Assembly: GCA_035556715.1 (NCBI GenBank)
Contig: DATMER010000027.1
Coordinates: forward strand, 1 to 64,000
Source: DATMER01 sp035556715
Lineage (GTDB): Bacteria; Acidobacteriota; Thermoanaerobaculia; Multivoradales; UBA5704
Reading direction: 5' to 3'
DNA length: 64,000 bases
Of this stretch, positions 49,503 to 58,911 are shown piece by piece. The translations under genes were made by a program, and so were the position numbers. The notes under the pieces are model-generated. The model searched no databases and was not told where the DNA came from. It worked only from the letters and a program-made list of their open reading frames with translations. The stretch's first letter is position 1, and the number at the start of each line of letters is the position of its first letter.

Positions 49503-50222
49503 CTAACTGTCCCGTGCAGGACCGCCGCCGATCCTTCCTACAATTCTCTGCGCCCCGGCAAAGAACCGCTGCCGCTTCTCCGCCCGGCTCCAGAGCTCGC
49601 GCAACCGCTCGCGGGCGTGGAACAGGACCTTGTTGAAGCGCTCCGGCTCAATGTCCAGGTCCGCGCAGATCTCTTCCTTGCTGTCGTCGGAGAGGTAGAA
49701 GCGGAGGAGGAGCTGGCGGTCGCGGTCGAAACGGAGCTCGGCGAGGAGCCGCAGCACCTGCCGCGCCTCCTCGTCCGCGAGGACCCGCTCGAGGGGTGCG
49801 GGACCTCGGTCGGCGAGCTCTGGCAACGGACGCAGCCCTTCCTCCTCGCCTTCGTCAAAGGCGCGGTAGCGCGCCTCCTTGCGCCGGTCGGCAATGAACA
49901 GGTTGCGCGCCGTGCTGCGGATGAAACCGGAGAGCTTCTCGGCCTCCCGCACCTCGCCGCGGCGGATTTTCCCGAGCACCAGGGCGAGGGTCTCCTGATG
50001 GAGGTCGTCGGCCAGGGCCGGATTCTGGGCGAGGCGGCGCAGCATCAGCAGGAGGCCGTGGCTGAAGCGGGCCACGAGCTCGCTTTCAGCGGCCGGGTCG
50101 CCGGCCTGGATCCGTCTGACGAGACCGGCAACGTCACCTTGTGAAGCATCCCGCTCCATCCAGGCCGCGAGGACGAACGGAGCCACGACGAGGACGACAG
50201 GAAGCCAGTGGGATGAGAGCAT
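49503..50222 (-). CDS. ECF-type RNA polymerase sigma factor
   Basis: 239 residues from ATG 50222 (alternative ATG 50159 removes a hydrophobic stretch and is arguably the true start). Region 2 'LVRRIQAGDPAAESELVARFSHGLLLMLRRLAQNPALADDLHQETLALVLGKI' and region 4 'RDRQLLLRFYLSDDSKEEICADLDIEPERFNKVLFHARERLREL' are both clear. This belongs to a sigma group common in Acidobacteriota. Its gene is divergent from ahcY. Confidence 0.88.
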   Translation of the reverse strand: MLSSHWLPVVLVVAPFVLAAWMERDASQGDVAGLVRRIQAGDPAAESELVARFSHGLLLMLRRLAQNPALADDLHQETLALVLGKIRRGEVREAEKLSGFIRSTARNLFIADRRKEARYRAFDEGEEEGLRPLPELADRGPAPLERVLADEEARQVLRLLAELRFDRDRQLLLRFYLSDDSKEEICADLDIEPERFNKVLFHARERLRELWSRAEKRQRFFAGAQRIVGRIGGGPARDS

Positions 50223-50273
50223 CTCCGCAGTAGGGCTTTCGCCGATGGCAAAGAATACACCAGATCGCGCTCT

Positions 50274-50301
50274 TTGAGATCCGAGCCCGGTGGGGTATAA
50301 T
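50274..50301 (+). promoter_or_regulatory. ahcY promoter
   Basis: TTGAGA (50274-50279), 16-bp spacer, TATAAT (50296-50301). Transcription from here would start right at the SAH riboswitch. Confidence 0.75.
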
Positions 50302-50308
50302 CGGGAGC

Positions 50309-50390
50309 GTTCGAGGAGCGCTGCAGGAGGCATCCCCTCCGAGGCTCGGACGCCGGCATGACCGGAGCACAGGAAACGGCGCTCACCTCA
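50309..50390 (+). promoter_or_regulatory. S-adenosylhomocysteine (SAH) riboswitch
   Basis: The leader of ahcY carries the SAH riboswitch hallmarks: GAGGAGCGCTGC at 50313-50324, the partner stem AGGCTCGG at 50342-50349, and AACGGCGCTCACC at 50375-50387, able to pair with the first segment. Promoter and gene order fit: binding SAH would raise expression of the enzyme that degrades it. About 60 bases separate it from the ATG. Confidence 0.9.
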
Positions 50391-50452
50391 ACCCTTTCCG
50401 GGTCCGACGGTGAGCGGATTCCCGTCGCCCGGTTCCTCTGAGGAGGTTCGTC

Positions 50453-51880
<1,428 letters not shown>

Positions 51881-51903
51881 GACCGGCGCGATCCCATAAA
51901 ATA

Positions 51904-51940
51904 AAAGGGGGGGACCGACGAGTCGGTCCCCCCCTTGTCT
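51904..51940 (+). terminator. Strong intrinsic terminator after ahcY
   Basis: GGGGGGGACCGAC pairs with GTCGGTCCCCCCC (13 bp, 2-base loop) with an A-run before and TTGTCTTTT after; works in both directions. Confidence 0.95.
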
Positions 51941-51958
51941 TTTCAGGCCGGCCGCGTT

Positions 51959-52600
51959 CTACGGCTGAACTCTGATGTCGCCTTCCCACTTCCCTACATC
52001 GATGAAGGAGTACTGCCAGAGCGAATGAATCTGACAGCCTCTCTCTTCATTCGAGATGAGGTTCCTGGACGGAATTCCCACGTCGTCTTTCCGCTCCGCG
52101 TCCGTGGCCCACCAGCTCAAGTAGGCCCCGTCGTCATCCTTCCGCTCCGCATCCGTCGGGATCCATCCACCCTCCCGCGGCTTGCAAAAGCTCCACGTCA
52201 GCCGATCCGGTACTTCGCGGTTGTCCCCGTTGTCTTCGACCACGAGCTGCACCCACTTCCCGATATAGCTCTTGTGGCTGGAGTCCACGACAGTTCCGTT
52301 CATCAAGGCCCTGTTCTTCTCGATCGTCGTGTCGTAGAGCTCTGCCCTGATTTGAAGCTCCGGGGGGGAGTCCTCGGGACGAGGCTCGTCAGGGTCCTCG
52401 TCTGAAATCCTCGCCTGGTCGACGAAGGTCATCTGGCCGGTGCCGTCCGTGCTGGCGTCGAACTCGACATACTTCATCAGGTCGTCGTCTTCAAACGCAA
52501 ACCGGTAGGTGCCGCTGGCTGCCTGGGCAGCGGCCGGCTGCGGGGCCGCGAGGCTCAGCAGGAACAGCGCTAACGTCGACGCAGATTTGATGCCCTTCAT
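51959..52600 (-). CDS. Secreted protein of unknown function
   Basis: 213 residues from ATG 52600, GGAGTTCCTCC upstream. Signal peptide cleaved near 'PAAAQ-AAS'. The mature part is acidic and beta-rich ('GTYRFAFEDDDLMKYVEFDASTDGTGQMTFVD') with a duplicated 'TDAERKDD' motif. No known domain. Terminates at the bidirectional terminator shared with ahcY. Confidence 0.7.
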   Translation of the reverse strand: MKGIKSASTLALFLLSLAAPQPAAAQAASGTYRFAFEDDDLMKYVEFDASTDGTGQMTFVDQARISDEDPDEPRPEDSPPELQIRAELYDTTIEKNRALMNGTVVDSSHKSYIGKWVQLVVEDNGDNREVPDRLTWSFCKPREGGWIPTDAERKDDDGAYLSWWATDAERKDDVGIPSRNLISNEERGCQIHSLWQYSFIDVGKWEGDIRVQP

Positions 52601-52715
52601 GGAGGAACTCCTATAGCCGAGGCCAGAAGAGACGTTTGTACAGACGTTTCCGCTAAAAGTCAATGCGAAACCCTGGCCGCGAGCTCGTCGTAGGGGAGCG
52701 GAGGAGGGAGAAACG

Positions 52716-53243
52716 ATGATCATCAAGGCACTTCGGAGCACCTGCTTCGCCATCGGCGCGGCAGTTCTGCTGACCGCAGGCACCGTCGCGAGCGCTCAGA
52801 CCGCCGGTCCAGCGGCAACGAAGGAATTGTTTGAAGAGATTGCGGGCAAGGACCGGATGCTCTTCGATGCCGTTTTCAATACGTGTGATGTCCAAGCGCT
52901 CAGCGGCCTCGTGACCGACGACTTCGAGATGTATCACGACAAGGGAGGGCTGGTCGCGACCTCCGGAGCCCAGTTCGTGGAGAACATCCGGGGGATGTGC
53001 GAGAGGCAGAAGACGGGCGAGGACTATCGGGCGAGACGGGAGCTGGTCGAAGGCAGCCTGGAGGTCTACCCCCTCAACAACTACGGCGCCGTCGAGGTGG
53101 GCGTCCACCGCTTCTACAAGAAGACGGAAGGCCAGCCGGACAAGCTGGTGGAGATTGCCAAGTTCACCCAGGTCTGGAAGAAGGACGCCAGCGGGTGGAA
53201 GCTCGCGCGCGTGTTGAGCTACGACCACAAGCTGACGGAGTGA
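52716..53243 (+). CDS. Secreted SnoaL/NTF2-like (DUF4440-type) protein
   Basis: 175 residues with a signal peptide (cleavage near 'ASA-QTA'). The cone-shaped NTF2 fold is suggested by 'KDRMLFDAVFNTCDVQALSGLVTDDFEMYHDKGG', 'SLEVYPLNNYGAVEVGVHRFYKK' and 'FTQVWKKDASGWKLARVLSYDH'. Start ATG lies after GGGAGAAACG. Such proteins bind small ligands or act as enzymes; nothing here decides. Confidence 0.78.
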   Translation: MIIKALRSTCFAIGAAVLLTAGTVASAQTAGPAATKELFEEIAGKDRMLFDAVFNTCDVQALSGLVTDDFEMYHDKGGLVATSGAQFVENIRGMCERQKTGEDYRARRELVEGSLEVYPLNNYGAVEVGVHRFYKKTEGQPDKLVEIAKFTQVWKKDASGWKLARVLSYDHKLTE

Positions 53244-53292
53244 TCGGGCGCGGCGTCTGCCGAGCGCCCCCCTCCACAGGACGCCGTCTGTT

Positions 53293-53520
53293 GGGTAGAG
53301 ACGCCCCAGTACGCTGGCACGATCCTGCCGGGTGAACATAGTCGGGGCGTCTCCCCACGGCACGACCGTTCTCGCTGCCGGTCCTGTCTGCGTAAGAAAC
53401 CGCCTGCCCCCTCTGCACTGTGTGTGGGGCTGCCCGCGTTGGTGGTCGTTGGTGCCATGGAGACGCCCCGACGGCGGTGTACCCGGTCGGTTCGTGTCAC
53501 GGACTGGGGCGTCTCTACCC
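53293..53520. repeat. 228-bp imperfect palindrome with GGGTAGAGACGCCCCAGT ends
   Basis: Outer arms are perfect: GGGTAGAGACGCCCCAGT (53293-53310) and its reverse complement (53503-53520). Inner arms GTCGGGGCGTCTCC (53341-53354) and its reverse complement (53459-53472) are also perfect, and the sequence between outer and inner arms matches its partner at about 18 of 23 positions. The middle is about 104 bp. No coding content. It resembles a MITE or a dispersed palindromic element with 'GAGACGCCCC' ends. It lies just past the end of glnS. Confidence 0.8.
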
Positions 53521-53531
53521 GGAACCAGTAG

Positions 53532-55526
53532 TCAGCCCAACTCGCCAGTCAGCATCGCATTGACCAGCTTGGGGTTGGGCTTGCTGCCCCCCTGCGCCCC
53601 CTGCTTCATCACCTGCGCGACGAGGAAACCGAGGACGCCGGTCTGTCCGGAGCGGTAGCGCTCGACTTCCTTGGGATGGGCGGCGATCACGCTCTGGATG
53701 ACGGGCAGAAATGTGGGGCGCAGCTGCTCCAGCAGCTCCAGCTCCTCGGGCGAGAGCGGCTCGGGAGCTTTCTCTTCCTTGACCTTCTCTTTTTTCGGCT
53801 CGGGCGGCTTCTGGGGAGCTGGCGCCTGCTTCTGCACCTCCGGTGCCCAGGAGTCGCGGAGCGGTACGATGCGGTTGAAGACCAGACGGTCGGGCTTCGA
53901 ATCGATCGGATCGCGGAAGAAGTAACCCTGCCGCTCGAACTGCAGCCGTTCTCCCAGCACGGGGTCAGCCGCGGCCGGCTCGAGGCGGCTGTCCGTGAGC
54001 GTTTCGAGGGAGTCGGGATTGAGGGTGGCATCGATGCCGCCTTCTTCCAAGTCCGGGCGCTCGACCTGGAAGAGGCGGTCGTACACCCGCACCTCGACCG
54101 GCACCGAGTGGTCCGCGGAAACCCAGTGCAGGGTGCCCGGCACCTTGCGACCGTCCGGAGCCGAGCCGCCGCGGGTGGCGGGGTCGTAGGTGCAGCGGAC
54201 CTCCACGACCTCGCCGGTCACGGGATCTTTGACCACGCTCTCGCAGCGGATGATGTAGGCGTAACGCAGCCGCACCTCGCGTCCGGGGGAGAGGCGATGG
54301 AAACCTTTCGGAGGGACCTCGGCGAAGTCGTCGCGCTCGATGTAGAGGACGCGCGAGAAGGGCACCTTCCGCTCCCCCTCCTTGGGCACGTCGCGCGGAT
54401 AGAACGGCGCGTCCAGCTCCTCGGTCTCCTCGGCAGGGCCCTCGGGGTAGTTCTCGATCACCAGCTTCAGAGGCCGCAGCACGCAGAGCACGCGCGGGAC
54501 CTGGGGGTTGAGGTCCTCCCGCTGGCAGTGCTCCAGGAACGTGACGTCCACCGTGCTGTTCGCCCTGGCGACGCCGACCCGGTCGCAGAGGTCGCGGATC
54601 GCCGCGGGGGTGAAGCCGCGGCGGCGCAGGCCGGCGAGGGTGGGCAGGCGAGGATCGTCCCAGCCCGAGACGAGCTTGCGTCCGACGAGGTCCAGGAGCT
54701 TGCGCTTGCTCATCACCGTGTAGGTGAGGTTCAGGCGGGCGAACTCGATCTGCCGCGGCGGCTCGGGGAACGGCAGGGTGTCGACCAGCCAGTCGTAGAT
54801 GTCCCGGTTGTTCTCGAACTCCAGCGTGCAGAGCGAGTGGGTGATGCCTTCGATGGCGTCCGAGAGCGGATGGGCGAAGTCGTACATCGGGTAGATGGGC
54901 CAGGCGTCGCCGCGGTGGTAGTGGGTGGCACGCTTGATACGGTAGAAGAGCGGATCCCGCATCTTCATGTTGGCCGCCGACATGTCGATCTTGCCGCGCA
55001 GCACGTGGGCGCCGTCCGGGAACTCGCCGGCCCGCATGCGGGCGAAGAGGTCGAGGTTCTCCTCGACGGAGCGGTCGCGGTACGGGCTGTTCCGCCCGGG
55101 CTCGGTGACGGTGCCCCGGTACTCCCGGATCTCATCCTCGTTCAGGCTGTCCACGTAGGCCTTGCCCATGCGGATCAGCTCGACGGCGAAATCGTAGAGC
55201 TGCTCGAAGTAGTCCGACGCATGGTAGAAATGCTCGCCCCAATCGAAGCCCAGCCAGCGCACGTACTCCTGGATGGCGTCGACGTACTCCTGGTCCTCGG
55301 TCTCGGGGTTGGTGTCGTCGAGACGGAGGTGGCATCTCCCGCCGTTCTCCAGCGCGAGGCCGAAGTTGAGGCAGATCGACTTGGCGTGGCCGATATGGAG
55401 ATAGCCGTTCGGTTCCGGGGGGAAACGGGTGATCACACGTCCGCCGTACTTGCCGGCGGCACGGTCCTGGGCAACCCTCTCGCGGATGAAGTCGCGTCCG
55501 GAGGTGGAGGGGGCGGTGTCAGTCAT
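53532..55526 (-). CDS. glnS: Glutaminyl-tRNA synthetase with YqeY/GatB-type C-terminal tail
   Basis: 664 residues from ATG 55526 with GAGG upstream. Class I synthetase: HIGH in 'PEPNGYLHIGHAKSI', KMSKS counterpart 'VMSKRKLLDL', and anticodon-binding beta barrels. After about residue 560 a Lys/Pro/Glu linker leads into a C-terminal domain ('PTFLPVIQSVIAAHPKEVERYRSGQTGVLGFLVAQVMKQ...ANPKLVNAML'-like) matching the GatB/YqeY tail. The same fusion is known in Deinococcus GlnRS, where the tail helps tRNA-Gln binding. Length about 110 residues above the E. coli enzyme. Confidence 0.95.
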   Translation of the reverse strand: MTDTAPSTSGRDFIRERVAQDRAAGKYGGRVITRFPPEPNGYLHIGHAKSICLNFGLALENGGRCHLRLDDTNPETEDQEYVDAIQEYVRWLGFDWGEHFYHASDYFEQLYDFAVELIRMGKAYVDSLNEDEIREYRGTVTEPGRNSPYRDRSVEENLDLFARMRAGEFPDGAHVLRGKIDMSAANMKMRDPLFYRIKRATHYHRGDAWPIYPMYDFAHPLSDAIEGITHSLCTLEFENNRDIYDWLVDTLPFPEPPRQIEFARLNLTYTVMSKRKLLDLVGRKLVSGWDDPRLPTLAGLRRRGFTPAAIRDLCDRVGVARANSTVDVTFLEHCQREDLNPQVPRVLCVLRPLKLVIENYPEGPAEETEELDAPFYPRDVPKEGERKVPFSRVLYIERDDFAEVPPKGFHRLSPGREVRLRYAYIIRCESVVKDPVTGEVVEVRCTYDPATRGGSAPDGRKVPGTLHWVSADHSVPVEVRVYDRLFQVERPDLEEGGIDATLNPDSLETLTDSRLEPAAADPVLGERLQFERQGYFFRDPIDSKPDRLVFNRIVPLRDSWAPEVQKQAPAPQKPPEPKKEKVKEEKAPEPLSPEELELLEQLRPTFLPVIQSVIAAHPKEVERYRSGQTGVLGFLVAQVMKQGAQGGSKPNPKLVNAMLTGELG

Positions 55527-55625
55527 TGCAGCGGTCCTCATGGAACCCTGAAAGCTATCATACGGGCAACTTTCCACAGGCCTCCCCGTACAAAGACCCA
55601 TCGTGATGAAGAGGAGGTCTATTCG

Positions 55626-56906
55626 ATGAAGAGGTCGTGGCGTGCCCGGGCTATTCTGGCAACCGTCCTGCTCCTGGGTGCCGCTCTGGCGCCGGCCGCG
55701 GGGGCCGATCCGTCGAAAGGGGCGGACTGGCCGCAGTTCCGCGGCCCGCAGCAGAACGGCGCCTCCGCGGAGAAGGGATTGCTCCGGAGCTGGCCCGAGA
55801 GCGGCCCGAAGGTCCTCTGGAAGAAGCCGATCGGCAGCGGGTTCTCCACCGTGACCGTGGCGGACGGCGCCCTCTACACCATGGCGGTCGAGGGGGAGAG
55901 CGAGACGGCCTACCGCCTGCGCGAGTCGGACGGCGAGGTGGTCTGGCGCGTCCCCCTCGGGCCGGTCTTCCCCGAGATGTTCGGCAACGGTCCGCGCTCG
56001 ACGCCCACGGTGGAGGGGGACGTGGTCTACGTGCTGTCCGCCACGGGCCGGCTGCACGCCCTCAAGATCAAGGACGGCGCGCGGCTCTGGGAGCTGGACC
56101 TGGTGAAGGAGCTCGGCAGCCCGACGCCCAACCGGGGCTTCTCCTCTTCGCCGATCGTGGATGGCGACCTCCTGATCCTGGAAGCGGGCGGCAAGGAGGG
56201 GAAGGCGGTGGTGGGCTTGGATAAGAAGACCGGCAAGCTCCGCTGGTCCGCCCTGGACGGCAAGCCGGGATATGTGACGCCCCTGGCCGTGACGATCGAC
56301 GGAGTCCGGCAGTACGTGTTCGTCCGGACGATCGAAGGAGACGTCGTCTCCCTCCTGCCGGACGGCAAGGTGTACTGGCGCTACCCCTGGAAGGCCGGAG
56401 CCATCGCCTCCCCCCTGTTCCTCGCGCCGAACCGGATTTTCGCGTCGGCGTCGGAGGACATCGGCGCCGTCCTGCTGGAGGTCGGCAAGGGGGTGGATGG
56501 CAGTGGAACAGTCCGGGAGGTCTGGAACAACCGGCTGATGAAGAACCACTTCAGCTCCTCGGTGCTCTACGAGGGACACATCTACGGCTTCGACAATGCG
56601 AGCCTGAAGTGCCTCGTGGCCGAGACGGGGGAGCAGAAGTGGGTCCACCGCGGCTACGGCAAGGGCTCGCTGATCCTGGCGGACGGCCTGCTGTACATCC
56701 TCAGCGACCAGGGACAGCTCATCCTCGCCGAGGCGACGCCCGCGGGCTTCCAGGAGAAGGGTAGGGTCAAGGTGATGGAGGGCAAGACGTGGACCTCCCC
56801 GGTGATCTCCCACGGCCGGCTCTATCTCCGGGATGAAGACGAGATGATCGTCCTCGACGTGCGGACCTCGGCTCCGGTTGCCGGAACCAAGGCGGCGGCG
56901 CGATGA
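55626..56906 (+). CDS. Secreted PQQ-type beta-propeller protein
   Basis: 426 residues with a signal peptide and the 'DWPQFRGPQQNG' start typical of PQQ-like (Pyrrolo-quinoline quinone, Bam-B-like) repeat proteins, followed by repeated 'DG.LYT.....(V/L)(Y/H)AL...(G).(L/V)W' blades. Quinone-binding residues are not obvious, so the fold may serve protein binding. Its stop overlaps the next gene's ATG by four bases (ATGA). Confidence 0.85.
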   Translation: MKRSWRARAILATVLLLGAALAPAAGADPSKGADWPQFRGPQQNGASAEKGLLRSWPESGPKVLWKKPIGSGFSTVTVADGALYTMAVEGESETAYRLRESDGEVVWRVPLGPVFPEMFGNGPRSTPTVEGDVVYVLSATGRLHALKIKDGARLWELDLVKELGSPTPNRGFSSSPIVDGDLLILEAGGKEGKAVVGLDKKTGKLRWSALDGKPGYVTPLAVTIDGVRQYVFVRTIEGDVVSLLPDGKVYWRYPWKAGAIASPLFLAPNRIFASASEDIGAVLLEVGKGVDGSGTVREVWNNRLMKNHFSSSVLYEGHIYGFDNASLKCLVAETGEQKWVHRGYGKGSLILADGLLYILSDQGQLILAEATPAGFQEKGRVKVMEGKTWTSPVISHGRLYLRDEDEMIVLDVRTSAPVAGTKAAAR

Positions 56907-57631
56907 TTCGCATAATGATTGGCAAGCTTTTCCTGATCCTTGCCCTGCTGGCTCCGGCAGCCGGCGCCGTCGGCGCACAACCGCTCGACGAGGTGCTCGC
57001 GAAGCATGCCGCCGCTCATGGCGGCCTGGACAAGTGGCGCGCGGTCAATTCGATGATCGTCACCGGCACTCAAGTCATCTTCAGCAACGCCAATCCCTTT
57101 CTCTTCGAATTCCGGCGGCCCGACTCGGTCCGCTTCGAGCAGACCATGCTCGGGCAGAAGATGACGATCGGGCACGACGGCAAGGTCACCTGGTGGGTCC
57201 ATCCCCTCTTCGAGATCGTGAAGCCGACGGCGGTCCCGGAGGCCGAGGCCGTGCTCGCCCGGCACACGGCCGAGTTCGAGAGTCCTCTGATCGATGCGGC
57301 GGCCAAGGGCCACAAGGTGGAGCTACTGGGCAAGGACGAGGTCGACGGCCAGCCCGCCTGGAAGCTCAAGGTGACCCGGAAGGACGGGTTCGAGGAGACG
57401 TGGTACCTCGACTCCTCCTCCCACCTCGAGCTGGCGCGCTTCGACCGCACGCTCGACCTGCCCGAGCCCAAGGACCGCTGGACCTACTATTCGGATTTCC
57501 GCGCGGTCGAAGGACTGGTGATCTCTCACCGCCAGGACCAGGAGTACTCCATCCGCCACGTCTCGCTGACGGTGGAGAAGGTGCAGGTCAATCCGGAGAT
57601 CGAGGCCGGGCGGTTCGAGATGAAGCCCTAA
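56903..57631 (+). CDS. Outer-membrane lipoprotein-sorting-like secreted protein
   Basis: 242 residues with a signal peptide. The fold suggested is the LolA/LppX-like half barrel ('LDEVLAKHAAAHGGLDKWRAVNSMIVTGTQVI', 'RPDSVRFEQTMLGQKMTIGHDGKVTWWVHPL', 'WKLKVTRKDGFEETWYLDSSSHLELAR'). Coupled to the PQQ-propeller gene by ATGA; the pair may act together in envelope lipoprotein handling (inference). Confidence 0.72.
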   Translation: MIRIMIGKLFLILALLAPAAGAVGAQPLDEVLAKHAAAHGGLDKWRAVNSMIVTGTQVIFSNANPFLFEFRRPDSVRFEQTMLGQKMTIGHDGKVTWWVHPLFEIVKPTAVPEAEAVLARHTAEFESPLIDAAAKGHKVELLGKDEVDGQPAWKLKVTRKDGFEETWYLDSSSHLELARFDRTLDLPEPKDRWTYYSDFRAVEGLVISHRQDQEYSIRHVSLTVEKVQVNPEIEAGRFEMKP

Positions 57632-58911
57632 TCGCGGGAGCGCGGCCGGGCTATCGACAGACCGGAGGCGATCCAGGTCGAGAGCACGGCGCCGAGCAGG
57701 GCGATTGCGATGGGGACGGGGAAGAGCTTGGCCGCCTCTTCAGCATTGCCCTCCTGAGCGTAGAGAAAGATGGCCACCGACAGGGCGATGGCGATCAGGG
57801 CGGTGTAGCCCGCCATCACCCACCGGGGCCAGCCGGGCCGGCAGCGGAAGACGCCCGCGACCGGGAGGATCAGGCCGGTGGCGCCGATCCCCACGAGTAG
57901 AAGGGTCTTCGATCCGATCGCGACCGAGGTGACGAGCGCGGCGAGCGCCAGCCCGAGGACCGCCCCGAACCAGTTGCTCGCCCGGACCTCCTCCCGCGAC
58001 AGTGCCAACCGCCCGAAGCGGTCGAGCCGGAGCAGGAGGTTGAACAGCGGGTCCGCGACCCAGGTCAGCAGGACGAAGAGCAGGTAGAGGACGATCACGG
58101 GATAGAGGAAGGGGGCGAGCGCCGGGTTGGAGCGCGCTATCTGGCGCAGCAGCCTCACCCCGAAGAAGAGGCCGAGGATCAGCCACATCTGGGAGCGGCC
58201 CTGCAGGCTCCCCATCCAGAGAAAGAAGCGGAGGAGCGGACGGTAGACCGGGTTGCGCGCCTTCATGGCTTCCACGATGCCGGTGCGCGCGTACTCCATG
58301 GAGGGATCGAGCCGGAGCGCCTCGCGGAAGTGGCCGATGGCCGGCTCCGGCCGGCTCTCGCGCAGCAGCGTCCAGCCGCGGTTCGCGTGGGTGAAGGCGT
58401 TCTCGGGGTCGTGGGCCAGGGCGTCGTCGAGGGTGGCATGGGCCTCGCCGGTCTTCCCGGTCTGGGTCAGGATCAGGGCGCGCAGGTTGGTGCACCCGGG
58501 ATGGTCGGGCTCGAGCGCCAGGCCGTGCTTGACCTGTTCGAGCGCCTCGTCCCAGCGGCGCTGCTCGATGCGGACCGAGGCTAGGCCGGCGCAGAAGTCG
58601 GCCTCCTCCGGGTCGAGCCGGATGGCCTCCTCGTAAGCCGCGGCGGCCTCGTCGGGGCGGTCGCGGCGGCTCAGCACCTGGCCGAGGTGGTAGTGGCAGA
58701 AGGCTTCGTCCGGAGCGAGCGCCACGGCCTCCCGCGCTTCCCGCTCGGCCTCGCCGCCGCGCTCCTGCTGCGTCAGGCAGTAGGCGAGCAGGGAGTGGGC
58801 CAGCGCGTCGTCGTTGTGCTCCGTGAGCCGCTTGCGCAGCTCCTTCTCGGCGAGGTCGTACCGCTGCTGCTCGATGAGGAGGGCGGGGCGGGCCAGACCG
58901 GAATGGATCAC
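57628..58911 (-). CDS. TPR membrane protein
   Basis: 427 residues from GTG 58911. Six or so TPR units in residues 10-215 ('AHSLLAYCLTQQERGGEAEREAREAVALAPDEAFCHYHLGQVLSRRDRPDEAAAAYEEAIRLDPEEA'), then five transmembrane helices in 235-415. The start GTGA overlaps the AAA+ gene's stop, so translation is coupled. It probably provides a membrane platform for the AAA+ protein. Confidence 0.8.
   Translation of the reverse strand: MIHSGLARPALLIEQQRYDLAEKELRKRLTEHNDDALAHSLLAYCLTQQERGGEAEREAREAVALAPDEAFCHYHLGQVLSRRDRPDEAAAAYEEAIRLDPEEADFCAGLASVRIEQRRWDEALEQVKHGLALEPDHPGCTNLRALILTQTGKTGEAHATLDDALAHDPENAFTHANRGWTLLRESRPEPAIGHFREALRLDPSMEYARTGIVEAMKARNPVYRPLLRFFLWMGSLQGRSQMWLILGLFFGVRLLRQIARSNPALAPFLYPVIVLYLLFVLLTWVADPLFNLLLRLDRFGRLALSREEVRASNWFGAVLGLALAALVTSVAIGSKTLLLVGIGATGLILPVAGVFRCRPGWPRWVMAGYTALIAIALSVAIFLYAQEGNAEEAAKLFPVPIAIALLGAVLSTWIASGLSIARPRSRD

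Noticed and set aside
55527..56978. N-terminal extension of glnS antisense to the PQQ-propeller gene
   Set aside because: Homology to GlnRS starts at 55526; the upstream part is the antisense of a well-supported secreted protein.
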